Shown: positions 12,777 to 22,444, counted from the stretch's first letter. The stretch is DNA of 64,000 nt from Jiella mangrovi (GCF_017815135.1 NZ_JAGJCF010000010.1:111716-175715), one strand, 5' to 3'. A program made the numbers and translations. Notes: generated by a model from the letters alone, not told the origin.

Positions 12777-14987
12777 ATGAACCCCTTTTCCGCCGCACCT
12801 TGCCCGTTTCGCTTCCGCCGACGTCTGGCTCTCACGAGCGCATTCGTCACCGCCGGGCTGCTCGGCCTCTTGCCTGCACAGCCGGCACGCGCGCAGAGCG
12901 TCGTGACGCTCGACGAGGTGGTGATCGGCAATGCGGCGGATACCGGCGTCCGGCAGGACGGATCTCCCGGCAGCGCAAGCGGTCTTCAGCCGGTCGATGG
13001 CTACGTCGCGAGCGAAGCGACGGCGGGCGCGAAGCTCGCAACGCCGCTTGCAGAAATTCCGCAGTCGGTTTCGGTGGTGTCACGCAAGGAGCTCGACGAC
13101 CGCGGCGTCCAGAAGGTTGACGAGGCGCTGCGTTACACGCCTGGTGTCTATTCCCAGCCCTTCGGTGCCGATTCCGATACGGACTGGATCTACATTCGCG
13201 GCTTTGACGCCACCCAGTCCGGTATGTTCCTCGACGGCCTGCAGCTTTATTCCTACGCCTTTGCCGGCATTACCGTCGATCCCTTCCTGCTCGAGCGGAT
13301 CGAGGTGCTCCGCGGCCCCGCTTCCGTCCTTTACGGCGGCTCGAATGCAGGCGGCATCGTCAACGAGGTTTCCAAACACGCCGACGGCGCCCATCACGGC
13401 ACCGTCGAAGCCGGCATCACCGACGATCCCAACGGCTATGTGGGTTTCGATGTTGGCGACCCGTTCGGCGAGGCAAGCCCCTGGAGCTACCGGGTCGTCG
13501 GTCGCATCAAGGGTGGCGACACCCAGACCGACTATGCCGACAATTTTCGCGGCGCGATCGCGCCGAGCCTTCTCTTCGAACCCGATGCCGACACGCGGCT
13601 GAAGGTCTATGCCAGCTACCAGTATGACGAACAGCGCCATGGCGGCGGGTTCTGGCCCTATGTCGGCACGGTCACCGAAGCGCCTTACGGCACGATTCCG
13701 CGCGATCTGTTCTACAGCGAGCCCGACCTCGATTCGTTCAGGTCCAAGCAGGCGAGCGTCGGCGCCGACCTGACCCAGGCGTTGACCGACCAGATCACGC
13801 TGCGCTCGAACACCCGGCTGTTCCATGTGGAGCGCAGCGAATACGGTCCGTACCCCTACGACTTCGATACCACCGACGACACATTGTACCGGCTGAACTT
13901 CGCCCACGACACGAAGGCCGACATCTTCGAAAGCGATAACCAGCTCATCTTCGAGGAGCAGATCGGCGCGGTTCACCATCAGCTTCTCGCTGGCGTGGAC
14001 TACAAGTACTACCGTATCGACCAGTGGCAGGCGACCGGCCCCGCAGCCGAGCTCGACCCGATCGACCCGAACTATACCAACGATCTCGGATCGCTCTACG
14101 ACCCCTATACCGACGAAATCGTCGATATGAACCAACTCGGCTTCTACGTTCAGGAGCAGGCGAAGTTCGGCGACGGCTGGATCCTCACCCTGAACGGGCG
14201 TTACGACAATGTGTGGATCGATCGCGACGATCGCACTGCGGCAGACAACGACTACGACCGCGAGGACGGTGCCGCCAGCGGCCGGGCTGGCCTCGCCTAT
14301 GAGTTCCAGAACGGGCTGACGCCCTATGTCAGCATCTCGCGCTTCTTCCAGCCACAGATCGGCACCGATACCGCAGGTCAGCCCGTCGGACCGCAGACCG
14401 GCGAGCAATACGAGGTCGGCCTGAAATACGCCCCGACCTTCCTCGATGCGAGCTTCACCGCCTCGCTGTTCGATCTGACCCGGCGCAACACGCTCCAGAA
14501 CCGGACGGTCAACGGCGCCTACATCACCGAGGCGCTCGGCGAGGTCCGCTCGCGGGGCGTGGAACTGGAAGCCAGCGTCAATCTGGACGACGCCTGGAAC
14601 ATCACCGGTGCCTTCACCGCCTATGATCTGGAAATCACCGAGGACGCGGACGCGGCGATCGTCGGCAAGCGGCCCTGGCTGGTGCCGGAGGTCCTGGCTT
14701 CGGCCTGGGTGAACTACACCGTCCCGTCCGGTCAGTTGCGGGGTCTGTCGGCGGGCGCCGGCGTGCGCTATCAGGGCGACAGCTACGCAGACAACGAAAA
14801 CACGCTCAAGGTGCCCGATGCGACGGTCTTCGACGCCAGAATTGGCTATGAGCGAGACAATTGGGGTGTTTCGCTCAACGTCAACAACGTCTTCGACAAG
14901 AAATATGTCTCCGGCTGCCAGAGCGCGGCGAGCTGTGGCTATGGCGAAGGCCGCTCGGCTCTCTTGAAGACCCATTTCAACTTCTGA
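12777..14987 (+). CDS. fhuA: TonB-dependent siderophore receptor (FhuA-like)
   Basis: A 736-residue outer-membrane receptor. A signal peptide of about 40 residues ends in PARAQ. A TonB box-like VVTLDEVVI follows, then the plug with IPQSVSVVSRKELDDRG, RYTPGVYSQPFGADSDTDWI, the IRGF segment, and RIEVLRGPASVLYGGSNAGG. The rest is a beta-barrel rich in alternating aromatic strands, ending in the canonical C-terminal phenylalanine (LLKTHFNF). This matches the FhuA/hydroxamate siderophore class. Its stop overlaps the start of an FhuC-type ATPase gene (TGATG), and FhuD and FhuB follow, so the operon has the fhuACDB order known from E. coli. The exact siderophore is not decided by sequence. Start chosen at MNPFSAAPC because the signal peptide begins there. 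Confidence 0.92.
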   Translation: MNPFSAAPCPFRFRRRLALTSAFVTAGLLGLLPAQPARAQSVVTLDEVVIGNAADTGVRQDGSPGSASGLQPVDGYVASEATAGAKLATPLAEIPQSVSVVSRKELDDRGVQKVDEALRYTPGVYSQPFGADSDTDWIYIRGFDATQSGMFLDGLQLYSYAFAGITVDPFLLERIEVLRGPASVLYGGSNAGGIVNEVSKHADGAHHGTVEAGITDDPNGYVGFDVGDPFGEASPWSYRVVGRIKGGDTQTDYADNFRGAIAPSLLFEPDADTRLKVYASYQYDEQRHGGGFWPYVGTVTEAPYGTIPRDLFYSEPDLDSFRSKQASVGADLTQALTDQITLRSNTRLFHVERSEYGPYPYDFDTTDDTLYRLNFAHDTKADIFESDNQLIFEEQIGAVHHQLLAGVDYKYYRIDQWQATGPAAELDPIDPNYTNDLGSLYDPYTDEIVDMNQLGFYVQEQAKFGDGWILTLNGRYDNVWIDRDDRTAADNDYDREDGAASGRAGLAYEFQNGLTPYVSISRFFQPQIGTDTAGQPVGPQTGEQYEVGLKYAPTFLDASFTASLFDLTRRNTLQNRTVNGAYITEALGEVRSRGVELEASVNLDDAWNITGAFTAYDLEITEDADAAIVGKRPWLVPEVLASAWVNYTVPSGQLRGLSAGAGVRYQGDSYADNENTLKVPDATVFDARIGYERDNWGVSLNVNNVFDKKYVSGCQSAASCGYGEGRSALLKTHFNF

Positions 14988-15808
14988 TGACGATGCCCGA
15001 CAAACCGGGGGGCTTTGAGAGCGGCGCCGGCGAGGCGCCGCTCTTTCGGGTGGAGGGGGCCGGCTTCGCGCTCGCCGGGCGCGTGATCCTCGAGCCTATG
15101 GACCTCAGCCTTGAGGCCGGCTGTGTGCATGGGCTGATCGGCCCGAACGGCTCCGGCAAGTCGACGCTGGTGAAGCTTCTCGCCCGACAGGCAAGCCCCC
15201 ATTGCGGGCGGATCGCCTTCGCCGGCAAGCCCATCGCTGACTATGGCGATCGCGATTTTGCCCGGCGCCTGGGCTATCTGCCGCAGACGCCGCCGCCGAC
15301 CGACGGGATGACCGCGCGCGAGCTCATCACGCTCGGCCGCTATCCCCATCACGGAGCGCTCGGTCGGCTGTCCCGGAACGACCGGTCATCGATCGCGCAA
15401 GCCATGGCGAAGACCGCGACCGAAGCCTTCGCGGATCGGCCGGTGGATGCGATGTCGGGCGGCGAACGTCAGCGGGTCTGGCTCGCCATGATGCTGGCTC
15501 AGGGCGCCGACTGCCTCGTTCTCGACGAGCCGACCTCGGCCCTCGATGTCGCCCATCAAGCCGAGATGCTGAAGATCCTGCGCAAGCTGTGCGACGATCA
15601 CCGCCATTCCGTCGTCGTCGTCCTCCACGACATCAACATGGCAGCGCGGATCTGCGACAGGCTGATTGCGCTGAAAGGCGGGCGCATCGTCGCCGATGGC
15701 GCTCCGGCCGCGATCATGCGGGCGGAAACGCTGCGGGAGATCTATGACGTGGCCATGGGCGTCTTCGCAAGGCCGGGCGACGGCGCTCCCGTCAGCTATG
15801 TGGCATGA
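14987..15808 (+). CDS. fhuC: Iron-hydroxamate ABC transporter ATPase
   Basis: A 273-residue ABC ATPase energising siderophore import across the inner membrane. Walker A GPNGSGKST is at residues 52-60, the Q-loop in LGYLPQTPP, the signature MSGGERQRVWLA, Walker B CLVLDEPTSALD, and the switch histidine in VVLHDINMA. The sequence fits the FecE/FhuC group. The ATG lies inside the fhuA stop (TGATG) and the gene overlaps fhuD by four bases, so translation of the operon is coupled throughout. In the family two copies of this subunit assemble with the double-length permease FhuB. Confidence 0.92.
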   Translation: MTMPDKPGGFESGAGEAPLFRVEGAGFALAGRVILEPMDLSLEAGCVHGLIGPNGSGKSTLVKLLARQASPHCGRIAFAGKPIADYGDRDFARRLGYLPQTPPPTDGMTARELITLGRYPHHGALGRLSRNDRSSIAQAMAKTATEAFADRPVDAMSGGERQRVWLAMMLAQGADCLVLDEPTSALDVAHQAEMLKILRKLCDDHRHSVVVVLHDINMAARICDRLIALKGGRIVADGAPAAIMRAETLREIYDVAMGVFARPGDGAPVSYVA

Positions 15809-16704
15809 ACGCCCCTCGTGCTGCCCTCACACGCCGGCGATTTCTTGCCGGGCTCGCAGCCGGCGGGTTCTTTCTCACGTCGGCACGGGCGTCAGCGGCG
15901 CGGCGCTTTGCAGTCGTCGACTGGGCCCTCCTGGAAACGACGCTCTTCCTCGGCCTCGTCCCCGTGGCGGCGCCGGAGCTGATCCTGTTTCGCCGTCTTG
16001 CGGTCGAACCGGACGTGCCGCGGAGCGTCGCCGATCTTGGCCTTCGCGGTGCGCTGAGCTTCGAACGGCTGGCAATGCTGAAACCCGACATCGTCTATGG
16101 CAGCAACTACAGCGCCTGGACCGCTCCGCAGGTCGAGACGGTCGCGCCCCTGAAGATCTTCGATCTCTTTCAGCCCGGCGAACCGCCGCTTGCCAAAATA
16201 GAAGCGATGACGCTGGCCTTGGCCGAAGATCTCGGCATCGCGCAAGAGGCCCGCACCGTCATCGCCAGGGCCCGCGCCGAACTGTCCGCCCACCGAGGGC
16301 GCTTGAGCGCCACGAAGCAGCGCGGCGTTCTTCTCGTCGATGTCGGAGATGCCAATCACGTCCGTGTCTATGGCCGCGATTCCCTCTTCGGCGACACGAT
16401 GACGCGGCTTGGCCTTGAAAACGTCTGGCGCGATGGCACACGCTACAGCGCCAGCGCACCCGTCGGCATGGAGGCGCTGGCCGCTTACCCGGACGCATTC
16501 CTGATCATCGTCGGGCCCGTGCCGCCCGATGCAAGAGCCGCGATCTTGCATGGAGCTCTCTGGCAGGCGCTGCCTTCGATCGCCGCTGGACGCTTTGCGA
16601 TCATCGAGCCTTGCAACGCCTTCGGCGGCCTGCCGGCCTCGCTCCGCTTCGCCCGGTTCGTCACCGCCGCCTTGCTGGCGGAAAAAGACGGCGCTCCGAC
16701 ATGA
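15805..16704 (+). CDS. fhuD: Iron-siderophore ABC transporter substrate-binding protein
   Basis: A 299-residue periplasmic binding protein of the FhuD/helical-backbone class. The N-terminus ALTRRRFLAGLAAGGFF has a twin-arginine signal, so export is probably by Tat. Mature segments such as FAVVDWALLETTLFLGLVPV, RSVADLGLRGALSFERLAML and KPDIVYGSNY are typical of the FhuD fold, and EALAAYPDAFLIIVG belongs to its second lobe. It would hand ferric hydroxamate from the receptor to FhuB. It overlaps fhuC and fhuB by four bases at each end (ATGA both times). Confidence 0.92.
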   Translation: MNAPRAALTRRRFLAGLAAGGFFLTSARASAARRFAVVDWALLETTLFLGLVPVAAPELILFRRLAVEPDVPRSVADLGLRGALSFERLAMLKPDIVYGSNYSAWTAPQVETVAPLKIFDLFQPGEPPLAKIEAMTLALAEDLGIAQEARTVIARARAELSAHRGRLSATKQRGVLLVDVGDANHVRVYGRDSLFGDTMTRLGLENVWRDGTRYSASAPVGMEALAAYPDAFLIIVGPVPPDARAAILHGALWQALPSIAAGRFAIIEPCNAFGGLPASLRFARFVTAALLAEKDGAPT

Positions 16705-18674
16705 CGGACCTCCAGCCGTCGCTCGCCTTCAGCTTGACCGTCAAGTCTCGCCCGTTTGTCGGCTGGTTCCTCCTCTTTGCCGTGGCGATGACGCTCTTCA
16801 CTGAGGCGTCACGCCTGGCGCTCGACGGACTGGCACCGGGCTTTGCCGCCCGATACCTCATCGATGGTCTGGCGCCCCGCGGGGTTTTCGCGCTCCTTGG
16901 CGGGGCGGGGCTCGGGCTTGCCGGCGCGCTTCTCCAGCGCGCGCTTCGCAACCCGGCGGCCGACCCCTCGACGCTTGGCATCGGCGCGGGCGCGCAGCTT
17001 GCGCTCAGCGCCGCAACGCTCTTTGCTCCCGCACTCATCACCGAGGCGCGCAGCCTCGTGGCCTTTGCCGGAGGCGCCGTTGCTCTGACGGTGGTGCTGC
17101 TTCTGTCGCGCGCCCGGCAGTACGATCCGGTGACGATGATCCTGTGCGGCATCGTCGTCTCGCTCGTCTGCGGGGCACTGTCGGCGTCGCTGATCCTCGC
17201 CGGCGGCGACTACATGCTGTCCCTCTATCTTTGGGGCGGCGGCGCGCTGGCGCAAGACGGCTGGCGCGACGCCATCGTCCTTGGCGCTCTCGTCTCGGGC
17301 GCCATCATCGCCGCATTCCTGCTTCGCCGACCACTCGCCCTTCTCGGACTTTCCGATGAAACGGCCCGCGGTCTCGGCGTTTCGAGCGGCGCAATCCGGC
17401 TTTCCGCCATCATTGTCGCGACGCTCCTGGCAACCACCATCACTGCCTTTGTCGGCATCATCGGCTTTGTCGGGCTGATGGCCGCCACCCTTGCAAGACT
17501 GTCCGGTGCGCGCACGGCTAAAGCCCAATTCCTGGCGGCTCCGGTGATCGGGGCCATCCTGTTGTTTGCCACCGACTCGCTGGTTCTCCTGATCGACGCC
17601 GTGTTCGAGACCAGCACGGCAACCGGGGCCGTCACGGCGCTGGTCGGCGGGCCGCTGCTTTTATGGCTGCTGCCAGGCCTGCCCCAGCGCCCGGCTGCTG
17701 CAGTCGCGGTCGCATTTCGGCGCCTTGCACGACCGCTCGCGTGCCTTGCCGGGCTTGTCGCGCTGATCGTCCTTGCCGCCGTCATCGCCCTGCTTCTTGA
17801 ACCGGATGGAGCCGGCTTTCTTCTTGATATCCAGGCGGTAGCGGCACTGTTTCCGCTGCGTTGGCCGCGTCTTCTTGCCGGGCTTTGCGCCGGCGCGATG
17901 CTCGCCGTCTCCGGCGTCATCCTGCAACGCTTCACGGCCAACCCGATCGCCAGCCCCGAAGTCTTGGGAATCAGCTCCGGCGCGGGCCTCGGACTTGCCG
18001 CGCTGCTGGTCGTGTCGCCCTATGCCGGCACCGGCGCGGAACTCGCAGCAACGGTTGCGGGCGCCCTGACAGCGCTCGCCGCCATCCTCGCCTTCGCTCG
18101 CGCGGCACGGCTTTCACCCGACCGGCTGCTTCTCGGTGGCATCGCGGTCGCTTCGCTGGCAGGAGCGGGCGTCACACTCGTCATGGCACGCGGCGGGCCG
18201 GAATCCACGCGTCTCCTCGACTGGATGAGCGGCTCGACGCTGCGGGTTTCGGCAGGCCTCGCTCTCGGCGAGGCAGCGCTTGCCATCACTCTCGTGCCGC
18301 TGGCCCTTGTCGCCCATCGCTGGCTCGCCATTCTCGCACTGGGGCCAACCGCGACGCGTGGTCTCGGTCTCTCGCCGCGAAAGGCCGGGACGCTGATGGT
18401 GACGCTTGCCGCCGTCCTGACGGCCGCCGCGACACTTGCCGTCGGGCCTCTGTCCTTCGTCGGGCTGATGGCACCACATCTGGCGCGCACGATCGGCTTT
18501 GCCCGTCCGCGAAGTCAGATCGCCGGCGCAGCGCTCATCGGTGCCCTGCTGATGGCGGTGACGGATACGGCCGCGCGCAGCCTCGCCTTTCCCTACCAGC
18601 TTCCGACAGGCCTCTTCGCGGCGCTCGTCGGCGGGCCTTATCTCGTCGTCATGGTGCTGCGAAAACCGCGCTAA
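16701..18674 (+). CDS. fhuB: Iron-hydroxamate ABC transporter permease, double-length
   Basis: A 657-residue membrane protein made of two fused FecCD-type permease halves, as in FhuB. The first half has GAGLGLAGALLQRALRNPAA and AFVGIIGFVGLMAATLARL; the second repeats these as AGAMLAVSGVILQRFTANPI and GPLSFVGLMAPHLARTIGF. About 20 membrane helices are visible as hydrophobic stretches. The ATG at 16701 overlaps the fhuD stop; the longer in-frame extension upstream belongs to the fhuD region. It is the last gene of the operon and is followed by a palindromic repeat that may act as terminator. Confidence 0.93.
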   Translation: MTDLQPSLAFSLTVKSRPFVGWFLLFAVAMTLFTEASRLALDGLAPGFAARYLIDGLAPRGVFALLGGAGLGLAGALLQRALRNPAADPSTLGIGAGAQLALSAATLFAPALITEARSLVAFAGGAVALTVVLLLSRARQYDPVTMILCGIVVSLVCGALSASLILAGGDYMLSLYLWGGGALAQDGWRDAIVLGALVSGAIIAAFLLRRPLALLGLSDETARGLGVSSGAIRLSAIIVATLLATTITAFVGIIGFVGLMAATLARLSGARTAKAQFLAAPVIGAILLFATDSLVLLIDAVFETSTATGAVTALVGGPLLLWLLPGLPQRPAAAVAVAFRRLARPLACLAGLVALIVLAAVIALLLEPDGAGFLLDIQAVAALFPLRWPRLLAGLCAGAMLAVSGVILQRFTANPIASPEVLGISSGAGLGLAALLVVSPYAGTGAELAATVAGALTALAAILAFARAARLSPDRLLLGGIAVASLAGAGVTLVMARGGPESTRLLDWMSGSTLRVSAGLALGEAALAITLVPLALVAHRWLAILALGPTATRGLGLSPRKAGTLMVTLAAVLTAAATLAVGPLSFVGLMAPHLARTIGFARPRSQIAGAALIGALLMAVTDTAARSLAFPYQLPTGLFAALVGGPYLVVMVLRKPR

Positions 18675-18693
18675 GCGTCCCGAAGCATAGGCC

Positions 18694-18715
18694 CGAAAAT
18701 CGGGATCGATTTTCG
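18694..18715. repeat. Palindromic repeat after fhuB
   Basis: Arms CGAAAATCG (18694-18702) and CGATTTTCG (18707-18715) around GGAT. The same core occurs in the larger palindrome at 54531-54570. It sits 19 bases after the fhuB stop, and the TTTTCG arm could terminate transcription. The 236 bases from here to 18910 contain no gene and mark the left edge of the hydroxyproline island. Confidence 0.65.
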
Positions 18716-18910
18716 CAGGCCCTGTCGCAAGCGCAGGGGGATGCCTGAAATCCGATGCCTCATCGATCCTGTCCAAGAGATGGCAGCAGCTCATCTCAGA
18801 CATCACCCGATTTGCGCGTCAGAGCCTGTCGTGACGACCAGGTGAGACTGTCCTGCGGTCCTCAGCTGATTTGCAAGATGGGGCCGTTCAGTCCGAGTTG
18901 TCACTGCCGG

Positions 18911-20185
18911 TCAGGGCCGGCCACCGAAACGGAGGGGGGCGTAGGGCGCGAGATCAAGTGCGGGAGACCGTCGCGCGACGATATCGGCCACGAGCTCGGC
19001 GGTGCCGGCAGACTGGGTCAGGCCCAAATGACCGTGACCGAAGGCATAGATCACCCGATCAGCGCGGGGCGATCGGCCGATGGCAGGCAGGCTGTCGGGC
19101 ATGGAGGGGCGGAAGCCCATCCACTGGGTTCCGCCGGTTCCGTCGAAGCCCGGCAGGAATTGCACGGCCTTCTGCACGAGAACCTCGGAGCGCCTGTAGC
19201 TCGGAGGCAGCTCTAGCCCGCCGAGCTCGACCGCGCCACCGACACGCAGCCCGTCGCCGATCTTGGACACGACGAAGCCGTGGCTGTTGAAGGTGACATG
19301 GGTGCGCAGATCGAAGCTGCGGGTCGGGAAGGTGGTGTTGTACCCACGCTCAGTTTCCAGAGGGATACGATCTCCCAGAGTTCGGGCGAGACGGTGCGAC
19401 CAGGCGCCGGCGGCCACCACGACCTGATCTGCCTGGAGAACGCCGGCGGGGGTTTGAAGGACGACCGCATCGCTCTGCTGCGCCATCGACACGACGTCGC
19501 TGGTGTCGATCACGCCGCCAGCGGCGCGGAAACAGGCCGCGAGGTGCTCGGTCCATAGCTTCGGGTCGACGGTGTTCATCCAGTCGGGGGTGAAGCCCGC
19601 ATGGGTGAAGCGCGGCGCGAGGCCGGGCTGGATTTCGGCGATGGCCCCGGGGCTTTCGATGAGGTCGAAGGCAATGCCATGCTGACGGCGCAGCTCCCAG
19701 GCCGGCAGGCTGGCGCGATACTCCGTAGCGCCTTCATAAACCTGAAGCTGTCCCTCGCGGCGCATCAGCGGCTCCCCGTCGACACGGGCGATCAGCCGTT
19801 CGAGCGCGGCGCGCGACAGCTTCATCAGCTGTGCTTGGGCCGAGATCGAGGCCTTGTAGCGGCGCGGCCTGCTGGCCGCGTAGAAATGCCGGGCCCAGGG
19901 CAGCATCTTCAGAGCATAGGCAGGACGCAGCGACAGCGGCCCGAGCGGGTCGAGCAGCCACTTCGGCGCCTTGAAAAGGATGCCCGGAGAGGCCAGCGGC
20001 TCGACATCCGTAAAGGCGAAGGCCCCGGCATTGCCGCGAGAGGTCTCGTTTGCCACGCCGCGCCGGTCGAGCAGGGTCACCGCGTGCCCCTGCTGCTGCA
20101 GCGCAAGCGCGGCGCTGACACCGATGACGCCCGCGCCGATGACGATGACGGAGCTGCCTCCAGCCTGGTTGGAACTCTCGGACAT
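18911..20185 (-). CDS. FAD-dependent D-amino acid (D-hydroxyproline) oxidoreductase
   Basis: A 424-residue DadA-type flavoprotein. The Rossmann motif VIVIGAGVIGVSAALALQQQ is at residues 13-32, ETSRGNAGAF binds FAD, and the C-terminal YAFGHGHLGLTQSAGTAELV completes the site. In hydroxyproline degradation this enzyme oxidises cis-4-hydroxy-D-proline to pyrroline-4-hydroxy-2-carboxylate. It is the last gene of a leftward operon after the deaminase and epimerase genes, which supports that substrate. A broader D-amino acid range is possible. The gap of 116 bases to the epimerase has no visible terminator. Confidence 0.85.
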   Translation of the reverse strand: MSESSNQAGGSSVIVIGAGVIGVSAALALQQQGHAVTLLDRRGVANETSRGNAGAFAFTDVEPLASPGILFKAPKWLLDPLGPLSLRPAYALKMLPWARHFYAASRPRRYKASISAQAQLMKLSRAALERLIARVDGEPLMRREGQLQVYEGATEYRASLPAWELRRQHGIAFDLIESPGAIAEIQPGLAPRFTHAGFTPDWMNTVDPKLWTEHLAACFRAAGGVIDTSDVVSMAQQSDAVVLQTPAGVLQADQVVVAAGAWSHRLARTLGDRIPLETERGYNTTFPTRSFDLRTHVTFNSHGFVVSKIGDGLRVGGAVELGGLELPPSYRRSEVLVQKAVQFLPGFDGTGGTQWMGFRPSMPDSLPAIGRSPRADRVIYAFGHGHLGLTQSAGTAELVADIVARRSPALDLAPYAPLRFGGRP

Positions 20186-20301
20186 GTCGGCCCCTCTTCT
20201 GCGCTCGTCATTCTGACGGTTGGCCGTGCCTTTGCTGACGAGTTCTCGCCGTCTTTAAAAATGCCGGACGGACCGGGTGGCCCGCCCGGCAGTGGGGGAG
20301 T

Positions 20302-21234
20302 TCAGGGGGCGATGCCGTTCCGGAAGGGATCGTCGGGATCGAAGATCAGCGTGCTCTCGGCCATGACATGGGCCTTGCCGGTGATCGAGGGGATCACCCC
20401 GCCCGTGGGGCCTGCCTCCCAGGAGAGGCGATAGGCAGAGCCGATGATCGAGTGCTGGATGATCTCCTCGCCCTCGGCCAGCCTTCCGGAGGCGGCAAGA
20501 CAGGCCAGCCGCGCCGAGCTGCCGGTGCCGCAGGGCGAGCGGTCGTAGGCGTCATCGGGGCAGAGCACGAAATTGCGGCTGTGCACCGCCGGGTCGCCCG
20601 AGGGCCCGTAGAAGATGATGTGGTCGATCACGCCGCCGTTCTCTCCGGCGATGCCGGCAGCATGCAGCGCCTCGCGGGTGGCGACGGCGACATCGGTGAG
20701 CGCGCGGATATTGTCGGGCTCCACGGGCAGTGGGCTGGGATCGACAAGGAAGAACCAGTTGCCGCCATAGGCGACATCGCCGGTGACGGCGCCGAGGCCC
20801 GGCACCTCGACGGTGACGTCGGTCATGGTGCGGCGGCTCTCGATATTGGTGACGGTGACGGTGTGGGCATCGGTGACCAGCACCGTGACGACGCCTGCGG
20901 GCGTCTCGATGCGGTGGCTGCCGGTGCCGATGCGTCCCAAGTGGAAGAGCGTGATGGCCAGGCCGATGGTGCCATGGCCGCACATGCCGAGCACCGCCTC
21001 GACATCGAAGTAGATCACCCCGGTGACGCAGCTGGGGTCGTTGGGCGGCACGAGCAGGGCGCCCACCATGGCTACTTGGCCACGCGGTTCGAGCACCACG
21101 GCGCGGTAGGCATCGCGGAACTCGGTGGCGAGGCGGGCGGCACGCTGTGGCAGCGGGCCGTCGCCGAGGTCGGGGAAACCGTCGAGGATGACCCGGGTGG
21201 GTTCGCCGCCGGTGTGGCTGTCGATCACATGCAT
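20302..21234 (-). CDS. 4-hydroxyproline 2-epimerase (proline racemase family)
   Basis: A 310-residue proline-racemase-fold enzyme. It starts MHVIDSHTGGEPTRVILDGF. Both catalytic cysteines are present: Cys85 in GMCGHGTIG and Cys235 in SPCGTGSSA. Having Cys at both positions marks a racemase or epimerase, not the trans-3-hydroxyproline dehydratase, which has Thr at the first position. The reaction expected is trans-4-hydroxy-L-proline to cis-4-hydroxy-D-proline, which feeds the D-amino acid oxidoreductase encoded next. Neighbours on both sides (deaminase, oxidoreductase) belong to the same pathway, so confidence in hydroxyproline over proline is good. Confidence 0.88.
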   Translation of the reverse strand: MHVIDSHTGGEPTRVILDGFPDLGDGPLPQRAARLATEFRDAYRAVVLEPRGQVAMVGALLVPPNDPSCVTGVIYFDVEAVLGMCGHGTIGLAITLFHLGRIGTGSHRIETPAGVVTVLVTDAHTVTVTNIESRRTMTDVTVEVPGLGAVTGDVAYGGNWFFLVDPSPLPVEPDNIRALTDVAVATREALHAAGIAGENGGVIDHIIFYGPSGDPAVHSRNFVLCPDDAYDRSPCGTGSSARLACLAASGRLAEGEEIIQHSIIGSAYRLSWEAGPTGGVIPSITGKAHVMAESTLIFDPDDPFRNGIAP

Positions 21235-21269
21235 GTCGGTCCCCTTGGTTCCCCGTCTCAGATGGGCCT

Positions 21270-22202
21270 TCAGGCGGCCCAGTCTGCGTACCAGGCCTTG
21301 AACTGGGCGTACTGGGTTTCGACGAAGGCCTGCTGTGCAGAGGTCAGCGCATCGGTTTCGTTGAAGTGCAGCGTGTATTCCGCGTCGCCATTCAGGACCA
21401 TGAGGTACTTGTAGAAGAGTACGAGGTCGACGCCCTCGTCGAACTTCGACAGCACCATCAGCGCCTCTTCCAGCTCACGTGCCTTGACGCGGGCGGCGGC
21501 ATCGCCGGTGGCAGCCTTCTCACAGAGCTCGACGAGGTGCAGGACCTCCTTGGGCAGGGCATTGCCGATGCCGGTGATGGCGCCGGTCGCACCGCATTTG
21601 ACGAAGCCGTGGAAGACCTGGGTGTCGACACCGACCATCAGGGTCAGGTCGTCATCGCCGGAGGTGATGGTCTCGGCCGCGTAGGACATGTCGGCGGCGC
21701 CGCCGAATTCCTTGAAGCCGATCAGGTTGGAGTAGCTGGCGCGCAGGTCGAAGAAGAGATCGGCGCGGGTGGCGAAGCCGTAATAGGGGCTGTTGTAGAT
21801 CACCGCCGGCAGGCCGCTGGCGGCCTCGAGGATGGCGGTGAAATGGGCCTTCTGCGCCGCAACCGAGGTGCCGCGGGACAGGACGCGCGGGATGATCATC
21901 AGGCCAGCGGCGCCGACGCGGGCGGCATGGGCGGTGATTGCCACGGCCGATTTCGTGTTGATGGCCCCGGTGCCGACGATCACCGGCACGCCAGCATTCA
22001 CGAGCGCCTCGACGCCGACCATGCGCTCTTCGTCGCTGAGCAGCGGCCAGTCCCCCATGGAGCCGCAGTAGACCACGGCCGACATGCCCGCTGCGATCAG
22101 CTCCTTGCCCTTGCGCGCGAGGGCGTTGAAGTCGGGGGTGCGGTCCTCCTTGCAGGGGGTCATGAGGGCCGGAATGCAGCCTGTGAAGATACTGTCGCTC
22201 AT
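21270..22202 (-). CDS. 1-pyrroline-4-hydroxy-2-carboxylate deaminase (DapA family)
   Basis: A 310-residue class I aldolase-fold protein of the dihydrodipicolinate synthase superfamily. The Schiff-base lysine is Lys164 in NLIGFKEFGGAAD, and Tyr136 in VIYNSPYYG matches the catalytic tyrosine. In hydroxyproline clusters this member deaminates and dehydrates pyrroline-4-hydroxy-2-carboxylate to alpha-ketoglutaric semialdehyde. It is the first gene of the leftward operon, with AAAGGA eight bases before the ATG and two operator-like palindromes 130-150 bases upstream. The dehydrogenase for its product lies at 32653-34179. Confidence 0.85.
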   Translation of the reverse strand: MSDSIFTGCIPALMTPCKEDRTPDFNALARKGKELIAAGMSAVVYCGSMGDWPLLSDEERMVGVEALVNAGVPVIVGTGAINTKSAVAITAHAARVGAAGLMIIPRVLSRGTSVAAQKAHFTAILEAASGLPAVIYNSPYYGFATRADLFFDLRASYSNLIGFKEFGGAADMSYAAETITSGDDDLTLMVGVDTQVFHGFVKCGATGAITGIGNALPKEVLHLVELCEKAATGDAAARVKARELEEALMVLSKFDEGVDLVLFYKYLMVLNGDAEYTLHFNETDALTSAQQAFVETQYAQFKAWYADWAA

Positions 22203-22335
22203 GTGGGGGGCATCCTTTCGAAATTAGGGCCAGTCAGGGTAAGACGATGCCTGCCGGGAAGGGGTGTCGTGCCGAAGCGGGCCCCGATCCGGGGCCGGGC
22301 AGTCGGAGGGCGCCCATTGCTGAGACAGCAGCTAG

Positions 22336-22360
22336 CATGAAGTAGACTTCATGTCGACAA
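22336..22360. promoter_or_regulatory. Operator region upstream of the hydroxyproline deaminase operon
   Basis: Two overlapping palindromes lie here. CATGAAGT-AG-ACTTCATG covers 22336-22353, and ATGTCGACAA covers 22351-22360. The second differs by one base from TTGTCGACAA at 23244-23253 on the other side of the GntR gene. FCD-type GntR regulators commonly bind short sites of this kind, so this is a likely binding site controlling the leftward operon (inference). Confidence 0.6.
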
Positions 22361-22444
22361 ACAAAATGCAACAATGCGAAGGCTGAATTAGCTTCGCAGC
22401 CGGGGGGCCACGAGGAGCTGTGCGACAGGGCGCCTTGCCCTGTT

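Noticed and set aside
13080..14975. Open frame of 631 codons on the minus strand
   Set aside because: It is antisense to the TonB-dependent receptor and shows no family motif.
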